Shown: one piece after another, positions 36,790 to 45,298 of the stretch | How positions within the stretch are numbered: the stretch's first letter is position 1 | How the letters are laid out: each line of letters starts with the position of its first letter | From: Ruminococcus sp. AM22-13 | GTDB taxonomy: Bacteria > Bacillota > Clostridia > Lachnospirales > Lachnospiraceae | Assembly (NCBI RefSeq): GCF_003471165.1 | Contig: NZ_QRIL01000013.1 | Location: forward strand, 39,568 to 103,567 | DNA: 64,000 nucleotides | Direction: 5' to 3' | Made by a program: the position numbers and the translations under genes | The notes under the pieces: model-generated | The model's database searches: none | What the model was told of the DNA's origin: nothing | What the model saw: the letters and a program-made list of their open reading frames with translations, nothing else

Positions 36790-36846
36790 TGTGGTTTACT
36801 GTTTTTTGCAATTGAAACAGGGTACTTACTTGATTTGGTTAAATCA
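36790..36846 (+). repeat. Family B palindromic repeat copy
   Basis: A hairpin CTGTTT (36799-36804) with AAACAG (36815-36820), followed by CTTACTTGATTTGGTTAAAT (36825-36844). This is the same layout as the minus-strand copy at 1466-1520. Confidence 0.6.
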
Positions 36847-36883
36847 TTATATAAAAATTACTACAGATAAGGAATGGTGGGAA

Positions 36884-37906
36884 ATGAGAAATAAAAGTCT
36901 GGATGCGGCGAAGGCGGTTGCTGCATGCCTCGTGGTGTTTATTCATGTAAGCTTTCCGGGGCAGGTGGGACAGATCATAAAGGTTCTGGCCAGATGTGCA
37001 GTTCCGTTTTTCTTTATGATATCGGGATATTTTTGCTATTATGAAGGGAAGACAGCAGAGGATAAAATACCATCTAAGATTTTGCATATTTTAAAACTTT
37101 TTTTCATATCGCTTTTGTTTTATCTTGTCTGGGAATATATTATGAAGTTTCTGTCTGGGGAAGATACAGGAGAATGGCTGAAAGAACTTACGGACAGTAG
37201 TCATCTGAAAGAATTTGCTTTATATAACAGTACTTCTGTAGTGAGAGCTCATTTGTGGTTTTTGCCGGCGCTGATTTATTGCTATGCAGTTGATTTCTTT
37301 GTTGAAAAATGGAAACTTAGGAAAGCTGCATATTGTTGTATACCTGTATTGCTGGCAATGCTTTTGTGGCGGGCGGAATTTTGCAGATTTTTCGGGGGAT
37401 TTTATCATACGATGGAATACAGAAACTTTCTGTTTACAGGATTTGGTTTCTATCTGACAGGACAGATGATTCATGAATATCAGGATAAGAGGTATCAATG
37501 CTTTGTTCAAAAGCATACAGAAAGACATATAAAATGGCTGCTTATTGTTGGTATGGCAGCAGGGGCAGCGCTTAGTATTCTGGAATATTCTTTTCAGAAT
37601 GCCAGAGAAATTTATCTGGGAAATTGTATCGCGGTCATCTGCCTGTTTTTATGGCTTGTCTTATATGGCAAAGAAAAGAAAATTTCACCGATACTGGCGG
37701 AAATAGGGCGAAAGTACGCATTTTTGATTTATCTGCTTCATCCGGCGGTTGCTGATGTAATGAAAAAGATTTCGCATCATGTGGGAATTGACAGCAGTTT
37801 ATGCTATTTATGGCTGCGTCCGCTTTTGGTGTATGGGATTACTCTGGGGATGATACAGGGCGTTTTTACGTTAAATATGCGTTTAAAAGACTGTTCGCGA
37901 AGATAG
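36884..37906 (+). CDS. Acyltransferase 3 family membrane protein
   Basis: Integral membrane protein of 340 residues with about 10 segments. The N-terminus SLDAAKAVAACLVVFIHVSF carries the conserved His of acyltransferase 3, followed by RCAVPFFFMISGYF. Members move acetyl or other acyl groups across the membrane onto surface polysaccharide, peptidoglycan or lipid. The periplasmic SGNH domain of OatA is absent. The frame extends upstream through the family B repeat; the ATG at 36884 is where homology begins, though its ribosome binding site is weak. Confidence 0.82.
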   Translation: MRNKSLDAAKAVAACLVVFIHVSFPGQVGQIIKVLARCAVPFFFMISGYFCYYEGKTAEDKIPSKILHILKLFFISLLFYLVWEYIMKFLSGEDTGEWLKELTDSSHLKEFALYNSTSVVRAHLWFLPALIYCYAVDFFVEKWKLRKAAYCCIPVLLAMLLWRAEFCRFFGGFYHTMEYRNFLFTGFGFYLTGQMIHEYQDKRYQCFVQKHTERHIKWLLIVGMAAGAALSILEYSFQNAREIYLGNCIAVICLFLWLVLYGKEKKISPILAEIGRKYAFLIYLLHPAVADVMKKISHHVGIDSSLCYLWLRPLLVYGITLGMIQGVFTLNMRLKDCSRR

Positions 37907-37991
37907 AAATATGTTATAGTAATCAGTAATTCGGCACACTGGTTACAGTAAATGCAGTAATGAAATTTGCAGAATGCACAAAGGAGAAAAA

Positions 37992-38735
37992 ATGGCAGAA
38001 CAAGATCAGGACACAAGACAGAGGGAGAAGAGAGTGAATCAGACAGAGCAGCATGATGAGAGTGTACTCAATCCGGAGATCAAGGATGAGCTGGATCTGT
38101 CGAAGAAGGAAAGACGCCTGATTGAAAAAGAAAAGTTAAAAGGAATGGGAATGAAAAAGAAGCTGGAATATATCTGGATGTATTATAAACCAGCTATCTT
38201 TGGAGTGATCATAGCAATTGCACTTATCTTTGGCGTGAAAGATTTTTACGAACAGTCCAAGATAAAAACAGTCATGTCCATTTCAGTGGTAAATTCAACA
38301 GTAAGTGATACCGATGAGTTCGAACAGGAAATCAAGGAAGCACTTGGTTATGGCGATGATAAGTACAGCAAAGTAGAAATAGGAGTCAACCTTACTACGG
38401 ATGCTGATCCGTCAGAGTTCAATTATACTGCGCAGATGGCTTATGTGACACAGGTTCAGGCAGGAACGATCGATATTATGGTCATGCCGGAGGAACTTTA
38501 TCAGACTTTAAATGAAAACCAGGTATTTGTGGATCTGAAGGAACTGCTGGGCGCAGATAATTTTGAAGCATTTGGGTCGCAGACAGATACTACACATATT
38601 TCAATCACAGACAGTGAGCTTGCAGAGAAACTGGGTGTATCTTATGAACCGATGTGTATTGTAGTGCCATATTCAGCACCTGATCAGGAGAATGTTGTAA
38701 AATGGCTGGAAACACTTAATCCGGCTAAAAATTAA
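37992..38735 (+). CDS. Membrane-anchored conserved protein
   Basis: Protein of 247 residues with unknown function. A charged N-terminal ~55 residues (cytosolic, rich in Lys, Glu, Gln) is followed by a single transmembrane helix around residues 62-81 (AIFGVIIAIALIFGV), then an outside domain of about 160 residues with regular strands and helices. The ending PDQENVVKWLETLN and the IDIMVMPEELYQTL segment recall a periplasmic-binding-protein-like half domain, but this is weak. AAAGGAG precedes the ATG at 37992, so the in-frame ATG at 37974 is rejected. Confidence 0.78.
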   Translation: MAEQDQDTRQREKRVNQTEQHDESVLNPEIKDELDLSKKERRLIEKEKLKGMGMKKKLEYIWMYYKPAIFGVIIAIALIFGVKDFYEQSKIKTVMSISVVNSTVSDTDEFEQEIKEALGYGDDKYSKVEIGVNLTTDADPSEFNYTAQMAYVTQVQAGTIDIMVMPEELYQTLNENQVFVDLKELLGADNFEAFGSQTDTTHISITDSELAEKLGVSYEPMCIVVPYSAPDQENVVKWLETLNPAKN

Positions 38736-38750
38736 AAATATAAGAGATAC

Positions 38751-38780
38751 TTGACAGATATCAGGAATCTATGGTATGTT
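38751..38780 (+). promoter_or_regulatory. Promoter for the first MATE pump
   Basis: TTGACA (38751-38756, perfect -35), 18-nt spacer, TATGTT (38775-38780). Confidence 0.65.
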
Positions 38781-38890
38781 TATCACGCCAAAATTGGTGT
38801 GGACTTTTTAGTCTTATGATAAACATAAACTTTTTTCGCCACACAATTATCATACATTAACTGTAATGATAATTGTGTGGTATTTTTTTG
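38778..38890 (+). ncRNA. Structured leader with terminator; candidate guanidine-IV (mepA) riboswitch
   Basis: The leader can form a three-way junction: P1 GTTTATCA (38778-38785) with TGATAAAC (38817-38824), a CGCCA/TGGTG hairpin and a GACT/AGTC hairpin. A perfect 15-bp terminator follows (38839-38853 with 38866-38880, T-run to 38888). GTGTGG (38797-38802) in the leader is complementary to CCACAC (38839-38844) in the terminator's left arm, so the two folds exclude each other. P1 overlaps the -10 box, so the true 5' end may be a few bases later and P1 shorter. The guanidine-IV class is known upstream of mepA-type MATE pumps in Clostridia; I could not check the consensus base by base. Confidence 0.5.
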
Positions 38891-38966
38891 CGGTAATTAC
38901 GGCAATAATGCAAAACTACGGGTTGTTGTAAGCGGTAGCAGATATTTTTAAAGAAAGGGGAAAAGA

Positions 38967-40292
38967 ATGAATAATACTTTTATGAAAGAAAAACCGGTAC
39001 TGCCACTGTTGGCATCTATGGCCCTGCCGATGGTACTATCCATGCTGGTAAATTCACTGTACAACATTGTAGACAGTTTTTTTGTTGCAAAAATCAGTGA
39101 AGAGGCCATGACGGCATTGTCTCTGGTGTATCCGGTACAGAATTTTATCAATGCGATTGCGATTGGTTTCGGTGTTGGAATCAATGCACAGATATCCTTC
39201 CAGCTGGGGGCAAAGAATTTAAGGAATGCAAATACGGCTGCCACGCATGGTATGCTTTTTAATATTATCCATGGCATAGTGATCACCGCGTTATGTATTC
39301 CGTTTATGCCGGTATTCCTTAAAATGTTTACAAAAGAACAGGAGGTCATTACGCTTGGAACACAGTATTCCACTATTGCCTTTGCATTTTCGGTAGTGAT
39401 TATGGTCAGTCTGTCTTTTGAAAAAATTTTCCAGGCAGTAGGAAGAATGAAAATCACAATGATCAGCCTTCTGGTAGGATGTATTTCCAATATTATCCTG
39501 GATCCACTTCTTATCTTTGGCGTAGGATTTTTTCCGAAAATGGGAATTAAGGGTGCAGCACTTGCAACAGGGCTTGGTCAGGTGTTTACAGTTATTGTAT
39601 ATCTGATTGCATATGCGAAATGCAGTCTTCCTGTAGAAGTCAGCAGAAAATATCTGAAATTGAACAGGAATCTGGATGCCAAGTTATATATGGTCGGAGT
39701 TCCTGCGATACTGAATATTGCACTTCCATCCGTGCTGATTTCTTTCCTGAATCAGATCTTGTCCGCTTTCTCAGAAAGTTATGTAGTAGTGCTGGGAATC
39801 TATTATAAATTACAGACATTTCTGTATCTGCCGGCAAGTGGTATCGTGCAGGGAATGCGTCCTCTGATGGGATATAATTACGGAGCCGGAGAGACAAAGA
39901 GAGTAAAGAAAATATTCGGACTTTCTCTTTGCCTGAATGGAATGATCATGCTGGCGGGAACGATTATCTGCTTCGTAGCCTCAGGACCATTGATGGGATT
40001 GTTTACTGAGAATCCGGAAACAGTGAGACTGGGAACAGCAGCACTGAGAATCATCAGTATCGGATTTATTCCGTCTGCAGTTTCGGTTACCGCTTCCGGT
40101 GCATTGGAAGGACTGGGAAAAGGTACCCAGTCACTGGTGATTTCTTTATTAAGATATATTATCGTGATCATTCCGGCAGCTTATGTGCTGTGCTTCTTTG
40201 CAGGAGCAGGAGTTGTGTGGAATGCGTTCTGGATCTGTGAGCTTGCAACAGCAGCAGTAGTATGTATCGGTATTAAATACTATTGGAACTGA
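38967..40292 (+). CDS. MATE-family efflux pump (MepA-like)
   Basis: Multidrug/toxin extrusion antiporter of 441 residues with 12 expected membrane segments. The N-terminal PLLASMALPMVLSMLVNSLYNIVDSFFVAKISEEAMTALSLVYPVQN is typical of the MepA-like branch, and the second repeat has LPASGIVQGMRPLMGYNYGAG. It exports cations, drugs or small metabolites in exchange for Na+ or H+. The leader terminator implies expression controlled by attenuation. If the leader is a guanidine-IV riboswitch, guanidine-type compounds would be the natural export substrate. Its end is 13 bases from the convergent second MATE gene. Confidence 0.92.
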   Translation: MNNTFMKEKPVLPLLASMALPMVLSMLVNSLYNIVDSFFVAKISEEAMTALSLVYPVQNFINAIAIGFGVGINAQISFQLGAKNLRNANTAATHGMLFNIIHGIVITALCIPFMPVFLKMFTKEQEVITLGTQYSTIAFAFSVVIMVSLSFEKIFQAVGRMKITMISLLVGCISNIILDPLLIFGVGFFPKMGIKGAALATGLGQVFTVIVYLIAYAKCSLPVEVSRKYLKLNRNLDAKLYMVGVPAILNIALPSVLISFLNQILSAFSESYVVVLGIYYKLQTFLYLPASGIVQGMRPLMGYNYGAGETKRVKKIFGLSLCLNGMIMLAGTIICFVASGPLMGLFTENPETVRLGTAALRIISIGFIPSAVSVTASGALEGLGKGTQSLVISLLRYIIVIIPAAYVLCFFAGAGVVWNAFWICELATAAVVCIGIKYYWN

Positions 40293-40305
40293 CTTCTGGA
40301 ATAAA

Positions 40306-41667
40306 TCAGACTGTCTGGCAGCGCTTTTGCAGGTGACGGTTGATCAGGAGCAAAAATACAACCGTAGAGAGAACGGAGCAGACTCCGTCAGCTACAGGTT
40401 CCGCAAAAAATGCAGCTTTTGCGTCAAAGAAAACAGGCAGGATGGCAGCACTGAGAACGAAGAGTGATTTTCTGGTTACGGAGAGTGCAAGTCCTGTTTT
40501 AGGACGATCTAGGGCAGTCAGACCGTCTACGAATACATATTGAAAGCTCAGTGGAATGATCATCAGAGTATAAGTATGGATTGCCCAGACAGAGAAACTG
40601 ATATATTGTGGATCTGATGTAAATAACAGAACAAAGTACCGGGGAACAAGCCGGGAGAGAAGGAACATAATGGTGGTAAAGATAAGCATTACTCCCAGAA
40701 TGTTCCTTTCTGCATCTTTGACTCTGTCAGCACGTCTGGCACCATAATTATAACTGAGGATTGCCTGTGTACCTCCGCTGATTCCAATCATCGATGAGGT
40801 GATCAGAAGCAGGTAACTTTGTGCGATGGTTGCGCAGGTAATAAACATATCTCCCTGAGATTTCCCGCCATATTTTTGAAGAATTGTGTTCAGCAGAATC
40901 AGAATGAGACTGTCAGTAGCAAGAATCAGGAAGGGCGAAAATCCCAGGGAAAGAATCCGATTCATGATTTTTGTATCATACTGTCCGAATGTAATCTTCA
41001 CAGGGACTTTTTTACCAAACAGAAATCTCATGGCAAATATACATGAGAGAATCTGTGAAATCACAGTTGCAACAGCGGCACCTGCGATTCCCATATGAAA
41101 GCCAAAGATAAAAACAGGATCCAACAGGATATTACATCCTGCACCGATGAGAACGGTAAACATTCCTACAAGCGGAAAGCCCTGACAGTTGATAAAGTAA
41201 TTGAGTCCTGTAGCCATCAATGCAAAGAAAGTTCCCACAGTATAAATAGTCAGATATGTATTTGCATATGGAAAAGTAGCTTCGCTTGCACCAAACCACA
41301 TGAGCAGCTTATCTTTTAGTAAAAGAAAGCTGATAGTCAGCAGAATAGAGAAAATACTGAGCATAAGAAAAGAATTTGCCAGTATCTGTTCTGCTTTTTT
41401 TGTATTTTTTTCACCCATTCGGATTCCCATGGTAATGGAACCTCCGATTCCTACCAATGTGCCAAATGAAGTGAGAAGCGTGACAATAGGGCCGCATACC
41501 CCTGCACCTGCAAGTGCGAGCGTACCATGACCGGCAATATGACCGATGTACATTCTGTCAATGATGCTGTAAAGTACATTGACAAACTGGGCTGTCATGG
41601 AAGGAATGGCAAGCTGAAGCACCAGGGTGCGTATCGGAGCTTTGCCAAGATCTGCTGTTGTATTCAT
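40306..41667 (-). CDS. MATE-family efflux pump
   Basis: Second MATE antiporter, 453 residues, 12 segments, convergent with the first. It has the matching N-terminal PIRTLVLQLAIPSMTAQFVNVLYSIIDRMYIGHIAG and the C-half GISGGTQAILSYNYGARRADRVKDAER. The two proteins are clearly different paralogues, not a recent duplication. It lies 155 bases after the secreted protein gene, with two hairpins between, so its expression may be separately controlled. Substrate unknown. Confidence 0.92.
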   Translation of the reverse strand: MNTTADLGKAPIRTLVLQLAIPSMTAQFVNVLYSIIDRMYIGHIAGHGTLALAGAGVCGPIVTLLTSFGTLVGIGGSITMGIRMGEKNTKKAEQILANSFLMLSIFSILLTISFLLLKDKLLMWFGASEATFPYANTYLTIYTVGTFFALMATGLNYFINCQGFPLVGMFTVLIGAGCNILLDPVFIFGFHMGIAGAAVATVISQILSCIFAMRFLFGKKVPVKITFGQYDTKIMNRILSLGFSPFLILATDSLILILLNTILQKYGGKSQGDMFITCATIAQSYLLLITSSMIGISGGTQAILSYNYGARRADRVKDAERNILGVMLIFTTIMFLLSRLVPRYFVLLFTSDPQYISFSVWAIHTYTLMIIPLSFQYVFVDGLTALDRPKTGLALSVTRKSLFVLSAAILPVFFDAKAAFFAEPVADGVCSVLSTVVFLLLINRHLQKRCQTV

Positions 41668-41690
41668 TTTAATTTCCTCATCCGTTTGAA

Positions 41691-41763
41691 AGGGACTGCT
41701 GCATCAATCTTTGCAACAGTCCCTGTTATGAAAGGTCAGATATCCTCTACGATATCTGACCTT
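41691..41763 (-). terminator. Two tandem hairpins between secreted protein and MATE genes
   Basis: On the minus strand, a perfect 13-bp stem (41732-41744 with 41751-41763) comes first, then AGGGACTG/CAGTCCCT (41691-41698 with 41717-41724) followed by TTT. A possible minus-strand promoter (TATAAT at 41766-41771, TTACAC at 41789-41794, 17-nt spacer) lies just upstream, so the hairpins may form a leader of the MATE gene as well as terminate the previous gene. Confidence 0.55.
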
Positions 41764-41790
41764 CTATTATATATTTTACTTTCTGATTGT

Positions 41791-41809
41791 GTAACCGAAT
41801 TAAGCAAGT
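41791..41809 (-). repeat. Family B repeat core
   Basis: On the minus strand ACTTGCTTAATTCGGTTAC, the 3' half of the family B repeat, overlapping a possible -35 box. Confidence 0.45.
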
Positions 41810-41822
41810 TTCCTATCTGACA

Positions 41823-43535
41823 TCAGGCTGCAGCATCTGTATCAGAGCCATCAGATGTATTATCGGAAGTTTCGCTGTTTTCTGAAGCTTTTGTGTCGGA
41901 ACTATCTTCTGTAGCGCTTCCTCCACTGAGAATATAAGTGATGACCTCATCCGGTACTCCTGCTTTTGACAGATTATCCATAATTGAAGTAAAGTCAAGT
42001 GTAGCAGCATAAGCATTCATATCATCGTTGTTGTTTGCATCATAAACATCTTTCAGTGAAGCCAGATCCGGAATCTCAACAGCTTCGCCGGCACCGCCTG
42101 TAATGCTGAGAGTACCAAGCGTACTGCCCGCGTTTTCTATTGAGAGAGCAACAGAACCGGAATCTTTTTCGGAATTCAGATCCAGAACAAGTGCAAAGTT
42201 CTCAAGTATTGAGCTATAGTAATCATCTTCATTGTCTGTATCGGAAGATGGGAAAGTAATCTTATAATTACCATTTAAATTGCCTTCCTTTGCAGAAACT
42301 GTATCATAATCTTTTACTTCAATAATGGCTGAAATACTGTCAGCAAGGGAGAGTTCATAAGTTCCGTTTAATTTATCTCCATCAATCTGACCGGAGCCGG
42401 ACAAAGAGTAAGTGTTGATATCATCTGATGCGATGGTAAGAAGATAACTAAAATCGGAACCATTTTCAGGCATCTGCCAGGTGAGAATTGGTGTTGTGGT
42501 GTCACCTTCCTGAATTTCAAGTGCGCGTCCTGCGATTCTGCCGTTTTCATCTACCCAGATTTTAGTGGAGAGGTAAGAATCTTCGGAATCACTGGTGTCA
42601 GTGTCTTTCAGGGCGTTAAGACCTTTATCCACAGCAGTAGTGAAACTTTCGTATAGATTTTCGTCACTGGAGAGTTTATCGTTCCAGGTATTGAGAATGC
42701 TTTCGATGTCGCTGTCTGATTTGGCTGCTTCCAGGAGTTCAGTTGCGGTTTTGACAGCGTCCGCAGATGAAATCTGTCCTTCATATACGGTACAGTCCTG
42801 ACTGATATCTCCGGCAGTAAGAGTTTCCTGACTGCTTTCGCCCTCGGTCAGATTATCAAAGAGCATGGAACCGTACTTGTCCAGAAGCGCCTCAATTACA
42901 GATGCTTCCGGCAGTGCTGATGACAGATCAGACATCAGGGAAGCTGACAGGCTGATACTGTCTGAATATGCTGAGGCAAAATTATCAGTTGGAATATCAA
43001 CATCTGTATCATCAGGAGTTAACTCTTCAATATCACTTTCAATATTGGAAGCCTGTTGATCAGCCGCTTCTTTCAGATTTGTTTTAAAATATTTATCGGA
43101 GAGTTCTGGAATACGCATGTAGACATCCTGACTTTCCGGATCAAGATAATATTCTAAAGAACAGATCTGATTATCATTGAGGAGAACTTTCATCAGAAGC
43201 CCCTCTTTTCCATCAGTAAAAGAGACGGTATTGGCAAGTGTGATGTCATTTAACCAGGAAATATCAAACGGTGCAACAAATCCAAGAAGAGAGCGACCGG
43301 AATCTTCGATTTTCAGAGATATATCGCTCTGCATTCCGGACACAAGAGCCTGGCTTTCTTCTATAGAGGCTGCATAGGAAGATGCCATATTTTTTACTTC
43401 CTCTGCCCATGCATTTTTTTCAATGGAAGCATAGTCGTCTGCAGCAAACGCTGTAGATGGAATGACAGCGATGCCCAGAAGAGCTGCTGTACAGATTGCT
43501 GTTGTTTTTCTTAACCATTTTTTCCTTGTTTTCAT
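41823..43535 (-). CDS. Secreted protein of unknown function
   Basis: A 570-residue exported protein. Signal peptide: basic MKTRKKWLRK, hydrophobic core and a likely cut after STAFA near residue 31, with no lipobox. The mature part is acidic and Ser/Asp-rich. It has beta-strand stretches such as VYMRIPELSDKYFKTNL and STKIWVDENGRIAGRALEI that look like a LolA/LppX-type curved sheet, but I do not recognise a family. The last ~25 residues are a low-complexity Ser/Thr/Asp tail. No sortase motif is seen, so it is probably released or loosely wall-associated. Confidence 0.8.
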   Translation of the reverse strand: MKTRKKWLRKTTAICTAALLGIAVIPSTAFAADDYASIEKNAWAEEVKNMASSYAASIEESQALVSGMQSDISLKIEDSGRSLLGFVAPFDISWLNDITLANTVSFTDGKEGLLMKVLLNDNQICSLEYYLDPESQDVYMRIPELSDKYFKTNLKEAADQQASNIESDIEELTPDDTDVDIPTDNFASAYSDSISLSASLMSDLSSALPEASVIEALLDKYGSMLFDNLTEGESSQETLTAGDISQDCTVYEGQISSADAVKTATELLEAAKSDSDIESILNTWNDKLSSDENLYESFTTAVDKGLNALKDTDTSDSEDSYLSTKIWVDENGRIAGRALEIQEGDTTTPILTWQMPENGSDFSYLLTIASDDINTYSLSGSGQIDGDKLNGTYELSLADSISAIIEVKDYDTVSAKEGNLNGNYKITFPSSDTDNEDDYYSSILENFALVLDLNSEKDSGSVALSIENAGSTLGTLSITGGAGEAVEIPDLASLKDVYDANNNDDMNAYAATLDFTSIMDNLSKAGVPDEVITYILSGGSATEDSSDTKASENSETSDNTSDGSDTDAAA

Positions 43536-43735
43536 AAAGAGCCTCCTTCTGTTCTTATATGAATCTTATGTAGTAGTTTTTGCCTTCAGAATATCTGTTT
43601 TCGCAGTATTGGAAAGCAAAAGAATATTATTCAGACAAAAATATTGGCTGAAATTATAATCTACAACAATTTTACCAGATGTGTATGAAAAAAGCTATGA
43701 ATTTTCGACAAATTGTGAAAAAATATCGATTTTTT

Positions 43736-43762
43736 GTTACTGGTCACGTAGTGAACAGCAAT
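43736..43762 (+). repeat. Miniature family A palindrome
   Basis: GTTACTGGTCAC, 3 bases, then GTGAACAGCAAT: the two ends of the family A element brought together with the interior missing. Confidence 0.5.
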
Positions 43763-43851
43763 AATTTTTTAAAAAATAAATGCTATAGAAAGATATCAAT
43801 ATATAAATTAAAATTATATATCCGTATAAAAATTTGGTATATGCAGATTTC

Positions 43852-43880
43852 TTGACAGTTTCACATAAAAATAATATACT
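43852..43880 (+). promoter_or_regulatory. Strong promoter for the Cys/Met PLP enzyme gene
   Basis: TTGACA (43852-43857), 17-nt spacer, TATACT (43875-43880). Confidence 0.75.
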
Positions 43881-43910
43881 ACTATTCATACTAAAACACT
43901 ATGAAATAGT
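43881..43910 (+). promoter_or_regulatory. Operator candidate at the transcription start
   Basis: ACTATTCATA and TATGAAATAGT form an imperfect inverted repeat around a 9-base centre, covering the likely start site. A repressor bound there would block initiation. The regulator is unknown. Confidence 0.4.
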
Positions 43911-43984
43911 AAAAACAGAAACTCTATATGTTGATACAGATATTTTGGAGCTTTTGATATGATTATATATTTTACAAGGGGAAT

Positions 43985-45226
43985 ATGGACATGGAATTTC
44001 AGACTAAATTATTACATGGAAAATCAGTAGATAATTACGCAAATGGCTCCACAGTGCCGCCGATCAGTCTGGCAAATGCGTTTGCCTATGAGTCATCAGA
44101 ACAGCTGGAGAAAGTATTTCAGAACCGGGCACCGGGTTTTGCGTATACCAGAATTGCAAATCCTACAGTGGATGCCTTTGAACGAAGAGTAAATGAGCTG
44201 GAAGGCGGAATCGGAGGTGTAGCCTGTTCCTCCGGAATGTCAGCAGTTACCTTGTCGCTGCTTAATATTCTGCAGGCGGGCGATGAGGTGATTGCCGGAA
44301 GCGCATTGTTTGGAGGAACTTTGGACCTTCTTCATGACTTGGAGGCATTTGGAATCAAGGTACATTTTATTCCGAGAGTAGAAAAAGAACTGATTGAGCC
44401 GCTTCTGACTGAGAGAACTAAGGCGGTATTTGGTGAAATCATAGGAAACCCGGCGTTGAATCTAATGGATGTGCGTGAGACTGCAGATTTCCTCCATGGA
44501 AAAGGTGTGCCGCTGATTGTAGACAGTACAACGGCTACTCCGTATCTTCTCAATCCGATTCAGTATGGTGCAGATGTGGTCGTACATTCCACTTCAAAGT
44601 ATATAAACGGAAGTGGAGATGCCATCAGCGGAATTATTATTGACAGTGGAAACTTCTCGTGGAATCCGGAGAGATATCCGGGAATGAAAGAATATAAAAA
44701 GTATGGAAAATTTGCTTATCTGGTGAAGCTTAGAAATGGAATCTGGCGAAATATGGGAGGCTGTCTGGCTCCGATGAATGCCTATCTGAATATTATCGGA
44801 ATGGAGACACTTGGTCTGCGTATGGAGCGGGTCTGTGAGAATGCTTTCCAGCTTGCGCAGGCATTGGAGAAGCTGGAAGACGTATCTGTCAATTATCCGT
44901 TGTTGAAATCCAGTCCATACCATGAGCTTGCCCAAAAACAGCTTCATGGAAAAGGTGGTGCGATCCTGACTATCCGTACCGGCTCGAAAGAACGGGCATA
45001 TCAGCTGATCAATCATCTGAAATATGTAAAGATCGCCACGAATATCGGAGATGTGAGAACACTGGTAATTCATCCGGCGTCTACGATTTATATTCACAGT
45101 ACGCCGGAAGCAATGGCTGAGGCCGGTGTATATGCTGATACGATCCGCATCAGTGTGGGAATTGAGGATGCGAAGGACCTCATTCAGGACTTTACAGAAG
45201 CTGTAGAGAGCCTTAAGGAAGACTAA
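43985..45226 (+). CDS. PLP-dependent Cys/Met metabolism enzyme (O-acetylhomoserine sulfhydrylase-like)
   Basis: A 413-residue member of the cystathionine gamma-synthase/MetY family. Motifs include the N-terminal TKLLHG, YTRIANPTVDAFERRVNELEGG, SSGMSAVTLSLL, the PLP-lysine region VVHSTSKYINGSGDAISG and a C-terminal STIYIH. The GMETLGLRMERVCENA pattern favours O-acetylhomoserine sulfhydrylase (MetY) or a methionine gamma-lyase over cystathionine synthase. It has its own strong promoter. A second ATG at 43991 is better spaced from AAGGGG (43976-43981) and may be the true start. The next gene over encodes a PLP-binding regulator. Confidence 0.88.
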   Translation: MDMEFQTKLLHGKSVDNYANGSTVPPISLANAFAYESSEQLEKVFQNRAPGFAYTRIANPTVDAFERRVNELEGGIGGVACSSGMSAVTLSLLNILQAGDEVIAGSALFGGTLDLLHDLEAFGIKVHFIPRVEKELIEPLLTERTKAVFGEIIGNPALNLMDVRETADFLHGKGVPLIVDSTTATPYLLNPIQYGADVVVHSTSKYINGSGDAISGIIIDSGNFSWNPERYPGMKEYKKYGKFAYLVKLRNGIWRNMGGCLAPMNAYLNIIGMETLGLRMERVCENAFQLAQALEKLEDVSVNYPLLKSSPYHELAQKQLHGKGGAILTIRTGSKERAYQLINHLKYVKIATNIGDVRTLVIHPASTIYIHSTPEAMAEAGVYADTIRISVGIEDAKDLIQDFTEAVESLKED

Positions 45227-45243
45227 GTAAAATATGTGGCTCG

Positions 45244-45298
45244 ATACCGAATAACTGCTCCGCGTTTTATCAGGAGGGACTTGCCGATTCGGTTAAAT
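45244..45298 (+). repeat. Family B palindromic repeat copy overlapping the pdxR 3' end
   Basis: ATACCGAATAACTGCT at the left and ACTTGCCGATTCGGTTAAAT at the right; ACCGAAT and ATTCGGT are complementary. The pdxR stop codon lies in the right end. Confidence 0.6.

Larger units (their letters stand above)
43536..43984. other. Divergent intergenic region
   Basis: 449 bases between the secreted protein gene and the PLP enzyme gene. It holds a miniature family A palindrome (43736-43762), a very good plus-strand promoter (43852-43880), an imperfect inverted repeat just downstream of it (43881-43910) and AT-rich DNA on the side of the minus-strand gene. No coding signal. Confidence 0.6.
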
